Shown one piece after another: positions 1-8,566 of a stretch of DNA of 16,816 nucleotides. This DNA is from Byssochlamys sp. IMV 00236 (Eukaryota; Ascomycota; Eurotiomycetes; Eurotiales; Thermoascaceae). Numbering within the stretch: the stretch's first letter is position 1; each line of letters begins with the position of its first letter. The translations under genes were made by a program, and so were the position numbers. The notes under the pieces are model-generated. The model was not told where the DNA came from and did not search any database. It saw nothing but the letters and a program-made list of their open reading frames with translations. The stretch covers positions 1 through 16,816 of the forward strand of contig MSJH02000153.1 in NCBI GenBank assembly GCA_001931875.2, in the 5' to 3' direction.

Positions 1-195
1 CATATTTTTCTTTGTCGTCTTTTTACGCAAATAATTTTTTTATTTTATGACAACATTTTATAAAATTAATGTCAATAATTAATAAAAATACAGTACAAAT
101 AAAGAATCAATCACTGCTATTTATAGATGTTCTTCTTTTTCTGACTCAATGCGATAAAGGAATAGAAAATATAATGTATACTCTACTATAATAAT

Positions 196-318
196 TTATT
201 GAGCAGTTCTGCCCTTTCTTTCTAAAGGAAGCTTAGTGAATCCCGGGTGATTTAGGTAACAAGCCAATCCTTGTTTATGAGTCGTTTGAGGTGTCTCTTT
301 CGGGCCCCATTTACTCAT
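196..318 (-). CDS. Possible small protein, 40 aa, unknown function
   Basis: An ATG-to-TAA frame encodes a hydrophilic 40-residue protein starting MSKWGPKETPQTTHK and ending ERKGRTAQ, with Pro, Trp and Gly spread in a way that looks coded rather than random. Just upstream on the same strand lies a good intron candidate at about 343-400: GTAAAACTG start, CTGAC branch-like site, TTTCTTTCAG end, 58 nt. Spliced in any frame, the upstream sequence meets a stop before this ATG, so the intron would sit in the 5' leader. The leader also holds short upstream ATG frames. The start is 217 bp from the Pho85-type gene's stop, on the same strand. I do not recognise the family; the frame could also be chance or the end of a gene whose other exons I missed. 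Confidence 0.35.
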   Translation of the reverse strand: MSKWGPKETPQTTHKQGLACYLNHPGFTKLPLERKGRTAQ

Positions 319-534
319 TTTTTAAACCTTCTGGTGTTATTTCCTGAAAGAAACGAGTCAGTTTCTTTGATTCTTCCAAACTTTACTGTGCACAGTTTTA
401 CATTGACTGTTAAGGGAAGGAGGGCCCCTTTAATGCATAAACTTAATTGATACTCCTCAGCCCTTTTAACATATACCAATAGCGACAAATAGATTTTATT
501 TTCTTATCATATCGACTATACACACACTTTATTA

Positions 535-1476
535 CTAACTATCTTGTACTTTTGTAGGAGCACTATTTTCAAAAAGGAATCTCACTTCATTAAAGTAAGC
601 ATGTTCTAAAGCATCCTTTGCACTAATTCTCATCTGAGGTTGATATTGAAGCATACGACTTAACAAGTCAATGCCAATCGGATCAATTGTCGTCAGAACC
701 TGTGAGATATGTTGAGCAGGATAGATCACCTGAGGCGGCTTGTATTCTGGAAACTGAGAAATGGTTGGCCATGTCTGTTCTGTAGGTGTTCCCAACAGTC
801 TGAATATTTTCTGTAGCTGATCTTCATTTGTTGATCCAGGAAATAGCGGACGCCCTGTATACATCTCTGCCATGATACAACCCGCTGACCAGATATCGAT
901 TGATGTTGAATACATACGAGAGCCCAAAAGGACATCAGGCGCACGATACCAAAGGGTAACGACCTCATTTGAGAATGTGTTTACTGGAATACCAAAAGCA
1001 CGAGCAAGTCCAAAGTCACCAAGCTTTAATTGAAGGTGCTTGTTGATCAATAAGTTCTGTGGTTTCAAGTCTCTGTGTAAAACGCGGTTCTCGTGACAGT
1101 AGGCGATACCTCTTAAAAGTTGATACATGAAGGATTTGATGATACTGACGTCCAATGCACCACGCGTAGCACGTGCGGTTGAGTCCATGTATTTCTTGAG
1201 GTCTTGGTCCATATATTCAAATACAAGGCTTAGCTTATTTTCTGTGTGAATAATATCTTGCAAGCGTACAATGTTTGGATGTTTTAGTTCCTTCATTAAA
1301 GATATTTCACGAATGGCAGTAGATGGTGCTCCTTCTTCAGGATCCAGATGAATCTCTTTCAAAGCAACAATCTCTCCAGTTGCTCTATTTTTGCCTTTAT
1401 ATACTGTTGCATAAGTGCCTTCACCTAATTTCTCTAATCGCGTATATCGTTGTTCGGGTGGATAACCTGTGGCCAT
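535..1476 (-). CDS. PHO85: Pho85-type cyclin-dependent protein kinase
   Basis: A single-exon 313-aa Ser/Thr kinase with every CDK landmark: glycine loop [11 protein letters not shown] (residues 18-28), ATP lysine K40, cyclin-binding helix PSTAIRE (51-57), catalytic HRDLKPQN (134-141), DFG (154-156) and the segment [26 protein letters not shown] together with [11 protein letters not shown] and [12 protein letters not shown] is the Pho85/Cdk5-like signature rather than Cdc28/Cdk1, whose helix is PSTAIRE with a Thr-based T-loop. In yeast, Pho85 pairs with many cyclins to control phosphate sensing, glycogen, polarity and cell-cycle entry; that role is inferred from family. The start chosen is ATGGCC at 1474-1476, which fits the family's N-terminus. 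The open frame extends 35 codons further upstream, but through a poly-pyrimidine leader giving an unnatural Leu/Phe run. Confidence 0.95.
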   Translation of the reverse strand: MATGYPPEQRYTRLEKLGEGTYATVYKGKNRATGEIVALKEIHLDPEEGAPSTAIREISLMKELKHPNIVRLQDIIHTENKLSLVFEYMDQDLKKYMDSTARATRGALDVSIIKSFMYQLLRGIAYCHENRVLHRDLKPQNLLINKHLQLKLGDFGLARAFGIPVNTFSNEVVTLWYRAPDVLLGSRMYSTSIDIWSAGCIMAEMYTGRPLFPGSTNEDQLQKIFRLLGTPTEQTWPTISQFPEYKPPQVIYPAQHISQVLTTIDPIGIDLLSRMLQYQPQMRISAKDALEHAYFNEVRFLFENSAPTKVQDS

Positions 1477-1494
1477 TACGTTATTGTTTTTGCA

Positions 1495-1535
1495 GAAAAA
1501 AAAAAAGAAAAGGAGAAAGAGAGAGGGGAGTTTAG
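1495..1535 (-). promoter_or_regulatory. Pyrimidine-rich leader upstream of the Pho85-type gene
   Basis: On the gene strand this is an almost unbroken C/T tract ending about 20 bp before the ATG. CT-rich stretches next to transcription starts are common in fungal promoters, and similar tracts precede the kinase gene at 3314 and the GCFC gene at 9055. The site of transcription start is not shown by the sequence. Confidence 0.4.
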
Positions 1536-1581
1536 AATTTTGCTGACAAGTTTTGCCTTCTAAAAAAAGGGTTCTTTTCAT

Positions 1582-2208
1582 TGTTTCATCATGAGTTCAA
1601 AGGCACGCTTTTCGAATATCTTCTCTTTCTCTCCTATAAATTGATAAACCACTACTGATACACTTTTATATAGAAAGAAATGGCTGTAAAAACGGTGCTT
1701 GAATTTCTTTATAAGATCCAATTGCTCCTATATTGATACGTAAATTTAAAAAATCACTGTTTACATGGCCACTATACATTCTACAAGTTACTGTCTATCA
1801 TTCCTCATAAAGGCAGTCCCTTTTATTATTAAGAAGTAAACAAATATTCGTAAATAAATAGGATGTAATGGTCATAGGATTATGCAACTTTTGTAAAAAG
1901 ATGTTTCTCGAAAGGCTTTTTAATTGCTCCCTAGAGACACCTTTTTCATTTAATTAATAACTTACAAAGCCGAGATTCCCTTTCGAGGAACACATAACAT
2001 GCTTTTTATTCCAAGTGCAAAATACCCCCTGCTTCATTATTTATGCTATCCGTACGCATATGCTCTCCTGTTTAACAATAATCAGTTGATTACATGTGCT
2101 TCCCTTTGGAAAAGGTAGTCACAAACCTGGCATTGAAACAGAGAGACACAAACTTTTTACTCTTTTTTCTCTTTCTTTTTGTTGTTCAAGCAGATGAGAC
2201 CATTTTTA
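1582..2208. other. Intergenic, no gene seen
   Basis: AT-rich DNA with stops in all frames and no tRNA-like cloverleaf that I could find. It should contain the upstream region of the Pho85-type gene. I see no repeat or mobile-element signature. Confidence 0.5.
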
Positions 2209-2969
2209 CTACAACTTAAGCTTATAAAGATGTTTAACTTCATGTTGGGAGATTCTAACTCTTGATGAACTGACAGTTGATTCTCTTTCAACATTAATTA
2301 TACAATGAACCCTGTTCAAGAAACGAGAAAAGGCAAAAATCCTTGGCTCAGAGGATCCAGTGACACTTGGATCTCGTACCATAATCATTTCCACAAACAG
2401 AAACAAAACGGTAAACCAGATGGAAGCTTGGAAATAATTATTTGCCAAGTTGAACCAGGATGTAAAAGATAATGTTGTAGAATACACATTCGGAAGATTA
2501 TATGGGATATTTAAGTGAAATAGCCTTGGTCTGTAAGCATTTCTTTGTTTAAAAAGCTTTATGGATGTGGAAACTGCAGATATACTTTATATACAATGGC
2601 GTGCAAGCTTATTGTAGAGATATACAAGATGGGCGAAGATGGGACTTATTTCAGGACTTCCTTTTTTAGTTGGCATATGTATACATTGCAAGGCTTCTGA
2701 GTCGATTCACTTTTGCTCAACATCACAATTCTTTCGAGTCTGGATCAAGCTCTATGATTGTTATTGAAGAGTTAACTAGATACAAGAAAGAAATGAGACA
2801 AAGAAGTGTTGAAAATAGCTTCTTTTACGTTCCACATTGATCGCCAGTATGTCATTTTGCAGATAGTTGAAATAATTATAAAAAAAACAATCAGAATCCT
2901 GAAAGCTAATATTAAAGTCAAGGATGTATGATTAAGAAGAGAGGATATGAGGCTGCAAGTAAGAGTCAT
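2209..2969 (-). pseudogene. Degenerate or intron-broken frame, membrane-protein-like, unknown
   Basis: Two minus-strand segments read as plausible protein. The upstream one, from ATG 2967-2969 to 2772, has a hydrophobic stretch (LILAFRILIVFFIIISTI) followed by KMTYWRSMWNVKEAIF. The downstream one, 2209-2487, has a second hydrophobic helix and a basic, Ser-rich tail ending HEVKHLYKLKL. Between them one frame is open apart from a TGA and a TAA, and a GTATCT...CATAG stretch could be a short intron. I found no splice scheme that removes both stops. It may be a decayed gene, a gene whose introns I mis-placed, or chance in AT-rich DNA. No family recognised. Confidence 0.2.
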
Positions 2970-3313
2970 GGGTTGATGAAAGAGAGACCTTTTCAACTAT
3001 TGTCAAATATCAAATGGTTACGAGTGAGCCTAGTATTCTTGGTCAATTATTGAATGTGCTATTCACCCTACAAAATGAAGATATGAATGGCATATGAAAA
3101 AGAATATAGGCATCAAGACTACGATTAGTGTTTACGATATTCATATAGAAAAATCAAACTCTTCCTCCCTTTTATAGCTACTGTTTTGTAATTCCTTTCA
3201 TTTGCTTTCATATTTCCAGTGTACAAATCAACCTCCGGCACTACAAAAAAGGAAATAGGTTTATAAACATTGAATATGAAAATTTCCTTTTTTCCTTTCT
3301 TTCACAAAGCAAT

Positions 3314-6068
3314 ATGAGCGATACATTTCTACAGCATCAATTGAGTCAAGAGAATGCATTGACAGATGCATTATTTGCTCTCTATCACTCATCAAAGCAC
3401 CATACGACAGAAAACATACAGCGATTCATTGACTTGTGTAATTACTATCACCTAAAATATCCGCGTATGCGTGATTCATATTAATTTTGTTATTAGATGA
3501 ACCTATTTGCCATTCTCTCTATAATAATCGACTCTCTATCAAAAACTTTGACTTTATACATAAAGATGTATTTGCTAAAGGCGCCTTTGGAAAAGTGACG
3601 ATCGTCAGACATAAGGATCAAATCTATGCCATGAAAATACTCAACAAATCGTACTTGATTTCTCAAATGGACCGCTCGTCTCCAATGGACGAACGGATTG
3701 TGTTGGCCAAAAACGATGAATGGATACCTAAGCTCTACGCATCTTTCCAGGACGGTCAGTACCTATACCTTGTCATGGAATACGCACCTGGCGGTGATTT
3801 ACAGGGTTTGATGGAAAGAAGAAACTTCAAGTTTACAGAAGAAGAAGCCAAATTTTATATAGCGGAGTTAGTTCTGGCTGTCGAGCGAATTCATCAATGG
3901 GGTTACATGCACAGAGATATAAAGCCTGGAAACATTCTGATTGATCGACATGGACATATTAAGCTCGGTGACTTGGGCTCATGCATTCCTATCAATACCA
4001 AGGTAAATCGTTGCTTTCTCTAATGATTATTTGATCTCACACTTATTGTGTTGACAGTACCCGTTACTGATGGTGGGAACAATGTCATATGTATCACCAG
4101 AGATGTGTAGCTCCGAAGGATTTGATTCCTCTCTTGGACCTGCTTATGGTCCAGAATCAGATTGGTGGTCTGTAGGCGTGGTTCTTTATGAACTACTGTA
4201 CGGCGTACCTCCATTTACTGGAAAGGATATTCAAATACAAATCAAGTTGATGGATCCAAAAGTGAATGTTCAATTTGACGACTCTATCCAAGTATCATCT
4301 GAAGCCAAAGATTTACTGTCAAAGTAAAAGTAATAAAAATAGGGAGAGGGGGAAGAGGGGGGAGGACAAGTGCCAAAACAAGTTACTAAATAAAGATAGG
4401 TTGTTGCACAAGTCAGACAAGTGCAGATTAGGTCATAACGGAGCAGAAGAAATCAAGTCTCATCCGTTCTTCAAAGATGTTCAGTGGCAAAGCATACATA
4501 CCTCGACTACTCCACCGTTTGTACCACCCATTTCTGCTTTGGATGATGTTACATTCTTCTCAGTAACGAATGACGACGACGATGATGATGAGAAAGAAGA
4601 CGAAGAAGAAGAGGATAGTTTGAGAGATAAGGATTTCCCGTTTATCGGATATACCTATGTCGATAAGCTATTAGAAGAACCATCCAGGGAAGTCCAGGAT
4701 GAGCAAAAAATAGAGCAACAACAAAATGGGGACCAGTCAGAAGACTGTGCACGGCAAATGAATGACCTCAAACAACAAGTGTCCATATTACAAGACGAAA
4801 ATGAAAAACTATCAACAAAGTGTGAGGCGAGCGTATGTAAAATGAACGCGCTCAATGAACACATTGCTCATCTGGAACAAAAACTGACAGCTCATCAAGA
4901 AGAAAGTTTAAAGGACACGAAAAGACATCTCGAGAGGATAAAAGCATTAGAAGATGAGCTTTCAGCACGTAAGAAGGAGTCTCAGCAGATGATGACAAAA
5001 TACAAGCAGACATTGGAAAGAGAGTATCAGCAAAACAGTCAAGCTATTACACAAAAATTAGATGATCATATGCAACATCTACGGACGATGGAGTCAGAGA
5101 ATCTCAAGTTGAAGTCTGAAAACGATGCACAAAAAGCACGTATCGCGGCTCTTGAGAAGGAATTGATGGCTGCAACAACTCATGGCGAAGAGGCATATGC
5201 TCAATTGGAAGAAAGATACGATGCCAAATTAAAAACACAGGAGCAAGAATATCAGGCAAATGTTCAGCAGCTTCATTTGGAGTTGAATAGTCTACAGCAA
5301 AAGCTACAGGAAGTGCAGCAGGAGAACCAAAGCAGATCTCGTCAAGATGAGCTTTCAAGCAACAAGTCCAAAATACTCTCAGTCATGTGGCAGCGCGATA
5401 GAGACCATCTACATAGTGTTCAACAAACACTGGCAGACACTGAGAGCAGTCTTGCAGCAGCCAAGCGAGAAGTTGCTCGCCTAAAGAAAGAGATCAAGTA
5501 CTATCAGATGAATAGCCTCCGTAAAGAAAAGAAGTTATATTTTCCAATAGAAATCAACGGTGATGTTTCGGTAATCCCGAATCTTATAGATAGCATCAAA
5601 GCACCCATGACCAGAAGACGAAAACGAATAGACTTATCAGCAAGCTTGAGCAATTTATCTTCACTTGCCTCAAGAGATATTTCCAGTGACCATAAAATGA
5701 ACAGCACAAGGTAAGTAAAAAAGATATACCTTGTGAGATATAAACTTGCTCACTTTACAAATTTTACTTTTGAAATAGGCCAAGTATAAATGATAAACAA
5801 GTGAAAGAAATCGAAAGTCAGATCAAAATAGAAAAGGAATTTATCGCAAGTACACAGCGTGCGCTAACTGCCCGTGCAAGGCTGTCTAGAGTGAAAACTG
5901 AATTTGACCAAGAATTACATGAGTCTATTACCAAGTCTAACGCAAAGATACTGAGTCTTCAGGAAAAGCTTAAACAGGTACACTAAATTGTCCCTACTCG
6001 TTTTCAAGAATTAGTACTAAAAAAAAACCATGTATCTGTAGCTCAAGGATGATATTAATTGTAAATAA
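3314..6068 (+). CDS. AGC protein kinase, DMPK/MRCK/citron-like, with long coiled coil
   Basis: Six exons: 3314-3464, 3497-4002, 4058-4323, 4400-5710, 5779-5977, 6042-6068; about 819 aa. Kinase domain ~69-331: glycine loop AKGAFGKV (77-84), lysine K97, HRDIKPGN (189-196), then DLG (209-211) where most kinases have DFG, VGTMSYVSPEM, SDWWSVGVVLYELLYG and RLGHNGAEEIKSHPFF. The C-tail FPFIGYTY hydrophobic motif and the WGYMHRDIKPGN and DLGSC wording are typical of DMPK/ROCK/MRCK kinases, which act below Rho-family GTPases on actin and myosin. After an Asp/Glu run (NDDDDDDEKEDEEEEDS) comes a Glu/Lys/Gln-rich coiled coil of about 320 residues, a basic TRRRKR patch, and a short second coil. No C1, PH or CNH domain is visible, so it is shorter than animal MRCK/citron. 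The first intron has two in-frame options (see findings). Confidence 0.88.
4324..4399 (+). other. Kinase intron 3, G-run rich
   Basis: Reading-frame continuity (DLLSK / LLHKSDKCRLG) sets this 76-nt intron: GTAAAAG start, TTACTAAAT branch-like site, GATAG end. Unlike the other introns here it carries G-runs of 3, 5 and 6 at 4342-4362. Confidence 0.75.
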
Positions 6069-6391
6069 AGGTTTGATTATATGTAAATAATAAAGCCGCG
6101 TTGCTGTGATATACACATTCTAGATGTTGGTCTTCTATCACTGAATCCTAATGATAGACATTGATATCAGAGCATACACGATGCCATCTTTTGCTTGACA
6201 ATATCAATCATGCTGCACGTGAAATAGAAGTGGTGCGATATTTTATGCATAGTTTATCACACAGGCTCATTTATACAGAGAGGAAAGTTAAAAAATCAAG
6301 CTTTGAGTATTTGAAACAAATGAGGAGTGTTTATTTGTTTACAAAAGAAAAACAAAGAGAATGGATGGTAGCGTTGCATAGAAAGTCATCT
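6069..6391 (+). other. 3' region of the kinase gene with a coding-looking stretch
   Basis: From about 6158 a plus-strand frame reads TLISEHTRCHLLLDNINHAAREI and continues with charged, helix-like sequence (RLIYTERKVKKSSFEYLKQM) to about 6380, before running into the antisense of the next gene. It looks coded and resembles the kinase's coiled coil. It can be joined in frame to exon 5 only through an unusually long 180-nt intron (5978-6157); joining exon 6 to the AG at 6170 makes a TAG. It may be an alternative last exon or a remnant of a longer C-terminus. Confidence 0.3.
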
Positions 6392-6715
6392 CTACCAGAC
6401 AAATGGAGGAGTAGGAGGAGTAGGGGGAGTCGGAGGGGTAGGAGGAAGTCTTGGGCCACCCCATCCGCCACCGCCACCACAGCCACTCCAGCCGCAGCCA
6501 CCAAAGTTACGACCACGACGGGCTAAATGATTCCAGTTGGGGTAATAGTCCAGCATGTAAGGGTGGAAGGCAGCAGGGTAAACATATCCAGCTTCAACAT
6601 TTTGATTTTGTTCGGAATTGGCATTGGCAGCGTCTTCGGCATTTACAGTATCAGCAAATACCTGAGTGCTAGCAATAGAGAGAGCCAAGAGAATAGCAGA
6701 GGATAAGAATTTCAT
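6392..6715 (-). CDS. Secreted Gly/Cys + Pro-Pro-Thr repeat precursor, short paralogue
   Basis: 107-aa protein of unrecognised family. Residues 1-21 are a clean signal peptide (MKFLSSAILLALSIASTQVFA), followed by an acidic Asn-rich propeptide-like region, a Tyr/Pro/His stretch, then a dibasic ARR (65-67). After it comes a Gly/Cys/Trp block with two cysteines (GGCGWSGCGGGGGWGG, 72-87) and a tail of four Pro-Pro-Thr units ending PPFVW. RR is a classic Kex2/furin-type site, so the Gly/Cys-PPT part may be released in the Golgi; this is inference. The start is the ATG just before the signal peptide; eight upstream in-frame codons are ignored. The signal peptide, the Gly/Cys block and the PPT tail match the gene at 7653-8482, showing a tandem duplication. 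Confidence 0.75.
   Translation of the reverse strand: MKFLSSAILLALSIASTQVFADTVNAEDAANANSEQNQNVEAGYVYPAAFHPYMLDYYPNWNHLARRGRNFGGCGWSGCGGGGGWGGPRLPPTPPTPPTPPTPPFVW
6404..6445 (-). repeat. Pro-Pro-Thr coding tandem repeat, short copy
   Basis: Nine-base units (CCx CCx ACx) code four PPT tripeptides plus a final PP at the C-terminus of the short precursor. Third bases vary between units, so the protein repeat is kept more strictly than the DNA repeat. Confidence 0.8.
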
Positions 6716-6760
6716 GTTTTGAGTGTAGGTAAGAAGCAAAATAATAAGAAAACTAATTGA

Positions 6761-6808
6761 CTATTTATATTAAATCGAGAGACGCTCGTCTATCATTTAC
6801 CATAAAGC
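6761..6808 (-). promoter_or_regulatory. TATA-like box and shared upstream element of the short precursor
   Basis: On the gene strand, ATATAAATAG lies about 46-55 bp before the ATG. Just upstream is GCTTTATGGTAAATGATAGA continuing into CGAGCG. The long paralogue has the same arrangement (GCTTTATGATAAAC, AGACGAGC, then TATATAAG), so this is a candidate co-regulatory element. Confidence 0.55.
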
Positions 6809-7652
6809 TAAAATGATTTATGAAGCGTCTTTGAGATGCACAAAAAGGAGTTAGAGATGCCTTTTTATCCAAATGTGAGAGTATAGTGAATGATGTGGTG
6901 ATATACAAGCAGGTCCTAAATACTTCATATTGCTTATGATGCTAGAGTCCCTTCTTAATAAAGCTCCACTTTATACATTAGAATGGACATGCTCTCTCTT
7001 AAATATTTATGCAAGAACATATAACGAAGCTTTTTCCAATCTTGTTCTTGTAAAAATATCTGATCATATTACAGTAAAATAGATGTGTTTATTAGCTATA
7101 AATATATGATATAAACAGCCTTACTAAGGTTGAAGTAATGAACCAGAGGCTTTTCTATTAAACTGCGACATACAACCAAGTTTCAATAGCACAGCTTTTG
7201 ATTTCAAGTAAAACACATATTCCTTCGAATGTCTTTTCTCAGTAAGTCCTTTTTTTTTATCACCAGGACCCTGATGAACACTCTGGAGGCACGTACTCCT
7301 CATTCTCACAAGCAGGACTTAGAGCTTGAGAATAGTTTTGTGTGTCAATGTTGCTTCCCTGTGAGTAGCTCTCAACAAATATATATAATGTCACCTTAGA
7401 GAGAGAGAGGCTGTAGAACATTATCATAACTGAGAACAAGTAGTTGTAAAGCCAATAGTTAAGAACCACTGTTTCATAATTTATAAAGAAATAAAATAAA
7501 ACGACAAGGCTCTTATAATGAAATCTATATATATTACTTGCAATAAACTGAGACAGAGTGACAATGATATTAGAAAACATAGTTGGTATAGGGACAGGAA
7601 AACTAACTGTGGTTGCTTTATTTATCAGCAATATAAGCATTTAAGGAAGTTG
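6809..7652. other. Spacer between the two precursor genes
   Basis: Mostly AT-rich, expected to hold the upstream region of the short gene and the 3' UTR of the long one (an AATAAA-type signal on the minus strand lies near 7620). A minus-strand frame at 7260-7640 encodes a very hydrophobic 126-aa product with a hydrophilic tail (CENEEYVPPECSSGSW). It starts 13 bp after the long gene's stop and overlaps its likely poly(A) region, so I treat it as doubtful and do not call it a gene. Confidence 0.4.
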
Positions 7653-7935
7653 CTAGGCTCGAGGAGGGGTAGGGGGTGTAGGGGGTGTGGGAGGAGTAGG
7701 TGGGCCACGACCGATTCCACCGCCTGGTGGTGTAGGAGGAGTAGGAGGCGTGGGAGGAGTAGGTGGAGCACCTGGAGTGCCTGGGAAACCTGGGCGACCT
7801 GTGCGCCAAAGTTGTCTCACAGGTACAGGAAGACCAACAGGAAAGAATACAGGAGGAGATGGAGGGGTGGGTGGCGTGGGTGGCGTGACACCATCCCAGG
7901 CAGGAGGGGTAGGAGGGGTGGGCGGTGTTGGTGGA
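7653..7935 (-). repeat. Pro-Pro-Thr coding tandem repeats, three blocks
   Basis: Nine-base units encode PPT in three blocks: after GEI (with a PAWDGVT break), after GTPGA, and at the extreme C-terminus ending PPRA. Block lengths differ, as expected for slippage or unequal exchange. Confidence 0.8.
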
Positions 7936-8482
7936 ATTTCTCCAATTGGGTAGAAAGGAATGGTAGTGCCAGGATAGTAGTAGGGCCACATCCATGGCCA
8001 TGGAAGGATATTTGGCGGAGTAGGAGGCGTGATCTGTCGTTTGCTATGGGTAATAGAATGTTAGTTTCTCCAATATAACCCTGATCATAAACTTACACAG
8101 CACGTTTACTGTCCATCAATTTACCACATCCACAACCACGTCCACCCCCTTTACAGCCACAGCCACCATTTTGGTGCCAGCGATGTTCAAACTGCTCAGA
8201 AGATGCAGGCAATCTCTCTGTATTGTCATCACGCTTACGGCTCCACCATCCGCCGCCTCCACATCCACAGCCACCATGATGTTTATGCGAACGACGCTCA
8301 AGTTGCTCATGAGACATAAGCGGATTTTCTGTATCAAAGGCAGGAATTACTTGTATCTCGGCAGGGTATTCTTGGTTTGATTCTTTAATCTTGACATCAG
8401 TAGAGGTATCCAAGGGAGCAGCCAAAACTTGAGTACTGATTGTAGAAAGGACCAGAAGCGTAGCAAAAGATAAAGGTTTCAT
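7653..8482 (-). CDS. Secreted Gly/Cys + Pro-Pro-Thr repeat precursor, long paralogue
   Basis: Two exons, 8482-8097 and 8043-7653, joined by a 53-nt intron (GTAAGT...CATAG; ACTAAC branch) give 258 aa of unrecognised family. A signal peptide (MKPLSFATLLVLSTISTQVL, cleaved near Ala21/22) leads an acidic region. Then two Gly/Cys modules: EQLERR followed by HGGCGCGGGGWW and a SRKR end (residues ~60-84), and EQFEHR followed by GGCGCKGGGRGCGCG and a DSKR end (~96-127). A further VKR (129-131) precedes an aromatic segment (WPWMWPYYYPG) and three blocks of PPT repeats split by PVFFPVGLPVPVRQLWRTG and PGGGIGRG linkers. Dibasic sites at 63-64, 83-84, 126-127 and 130-131 suggest Kex2-type processing into several peptides. 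The intron falls between the Gly/Cys and PPT halves. Possible roles (wall protein, metal-binding or signalling peptide) are guesses. Confidence 0.75.
7666..7691 (+). other. G-quadruplex-type motif opposite the PPT repeats
   Basis: On the plus strand, which is the template strand of the long precursor gene, runs of 4, 5, 5 and 3 guanines are separated by loops of 2, 4 and 3 bases. This fits the usual G4 pattern. It follows from the choice of CCC/CCT-type codons in the final PPT block and may have no separate function. Confidence 0.5.
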
Positions 8483-8521
8483 TTTGTGATATTAGATTTC
8501 TGTCGACTATAAAATAACGGG

Positions 8522-8566
8522 CTTCTTATATAGGAAATTAAAGGCTCGTCTTGTTTATCATAAAGC
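8522..8566 (-). promoter_or_regulatory. TATA-like box and shared upstream element of the long precursor
   Basis: The gene strand shows CTATATAAGAAG about 40-52 bp before the ATG, and directly upstream GCTTTATGATAAAC followed by AAGACGAGCC. Both element halves and their order match the short paralogue. Confidence 0.55.

Noticed and set aside
1477..1581. 35-codon N-terminal extension of the Pho85-type kinase
   Set aside because: It is a translated pyrimidine tract (Leu/Phe run) and the family begins at the ATG at 1476.
6161..6672. Plus-strand frames over the short precursor
   Set aside because: The part past about 6391 is antisense to the precursor; only the segment before it is kept as a possible kinase exon.
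7260..7640. 126-aa hydrophobic minus-strand frame behind the long precursor
   Set aside because: It starts 13 bp after that gene's stop, overlaps its likely poly(A) site, and AT-rich DNA easily gives hydrophobic frames. The tail looks coded, so it is not excluded.
7518..8078. Plus-strand Gly/Arg-rich frames opposite the long precursor
   Set aside because: They are the antisense reading of the PPT repeats.
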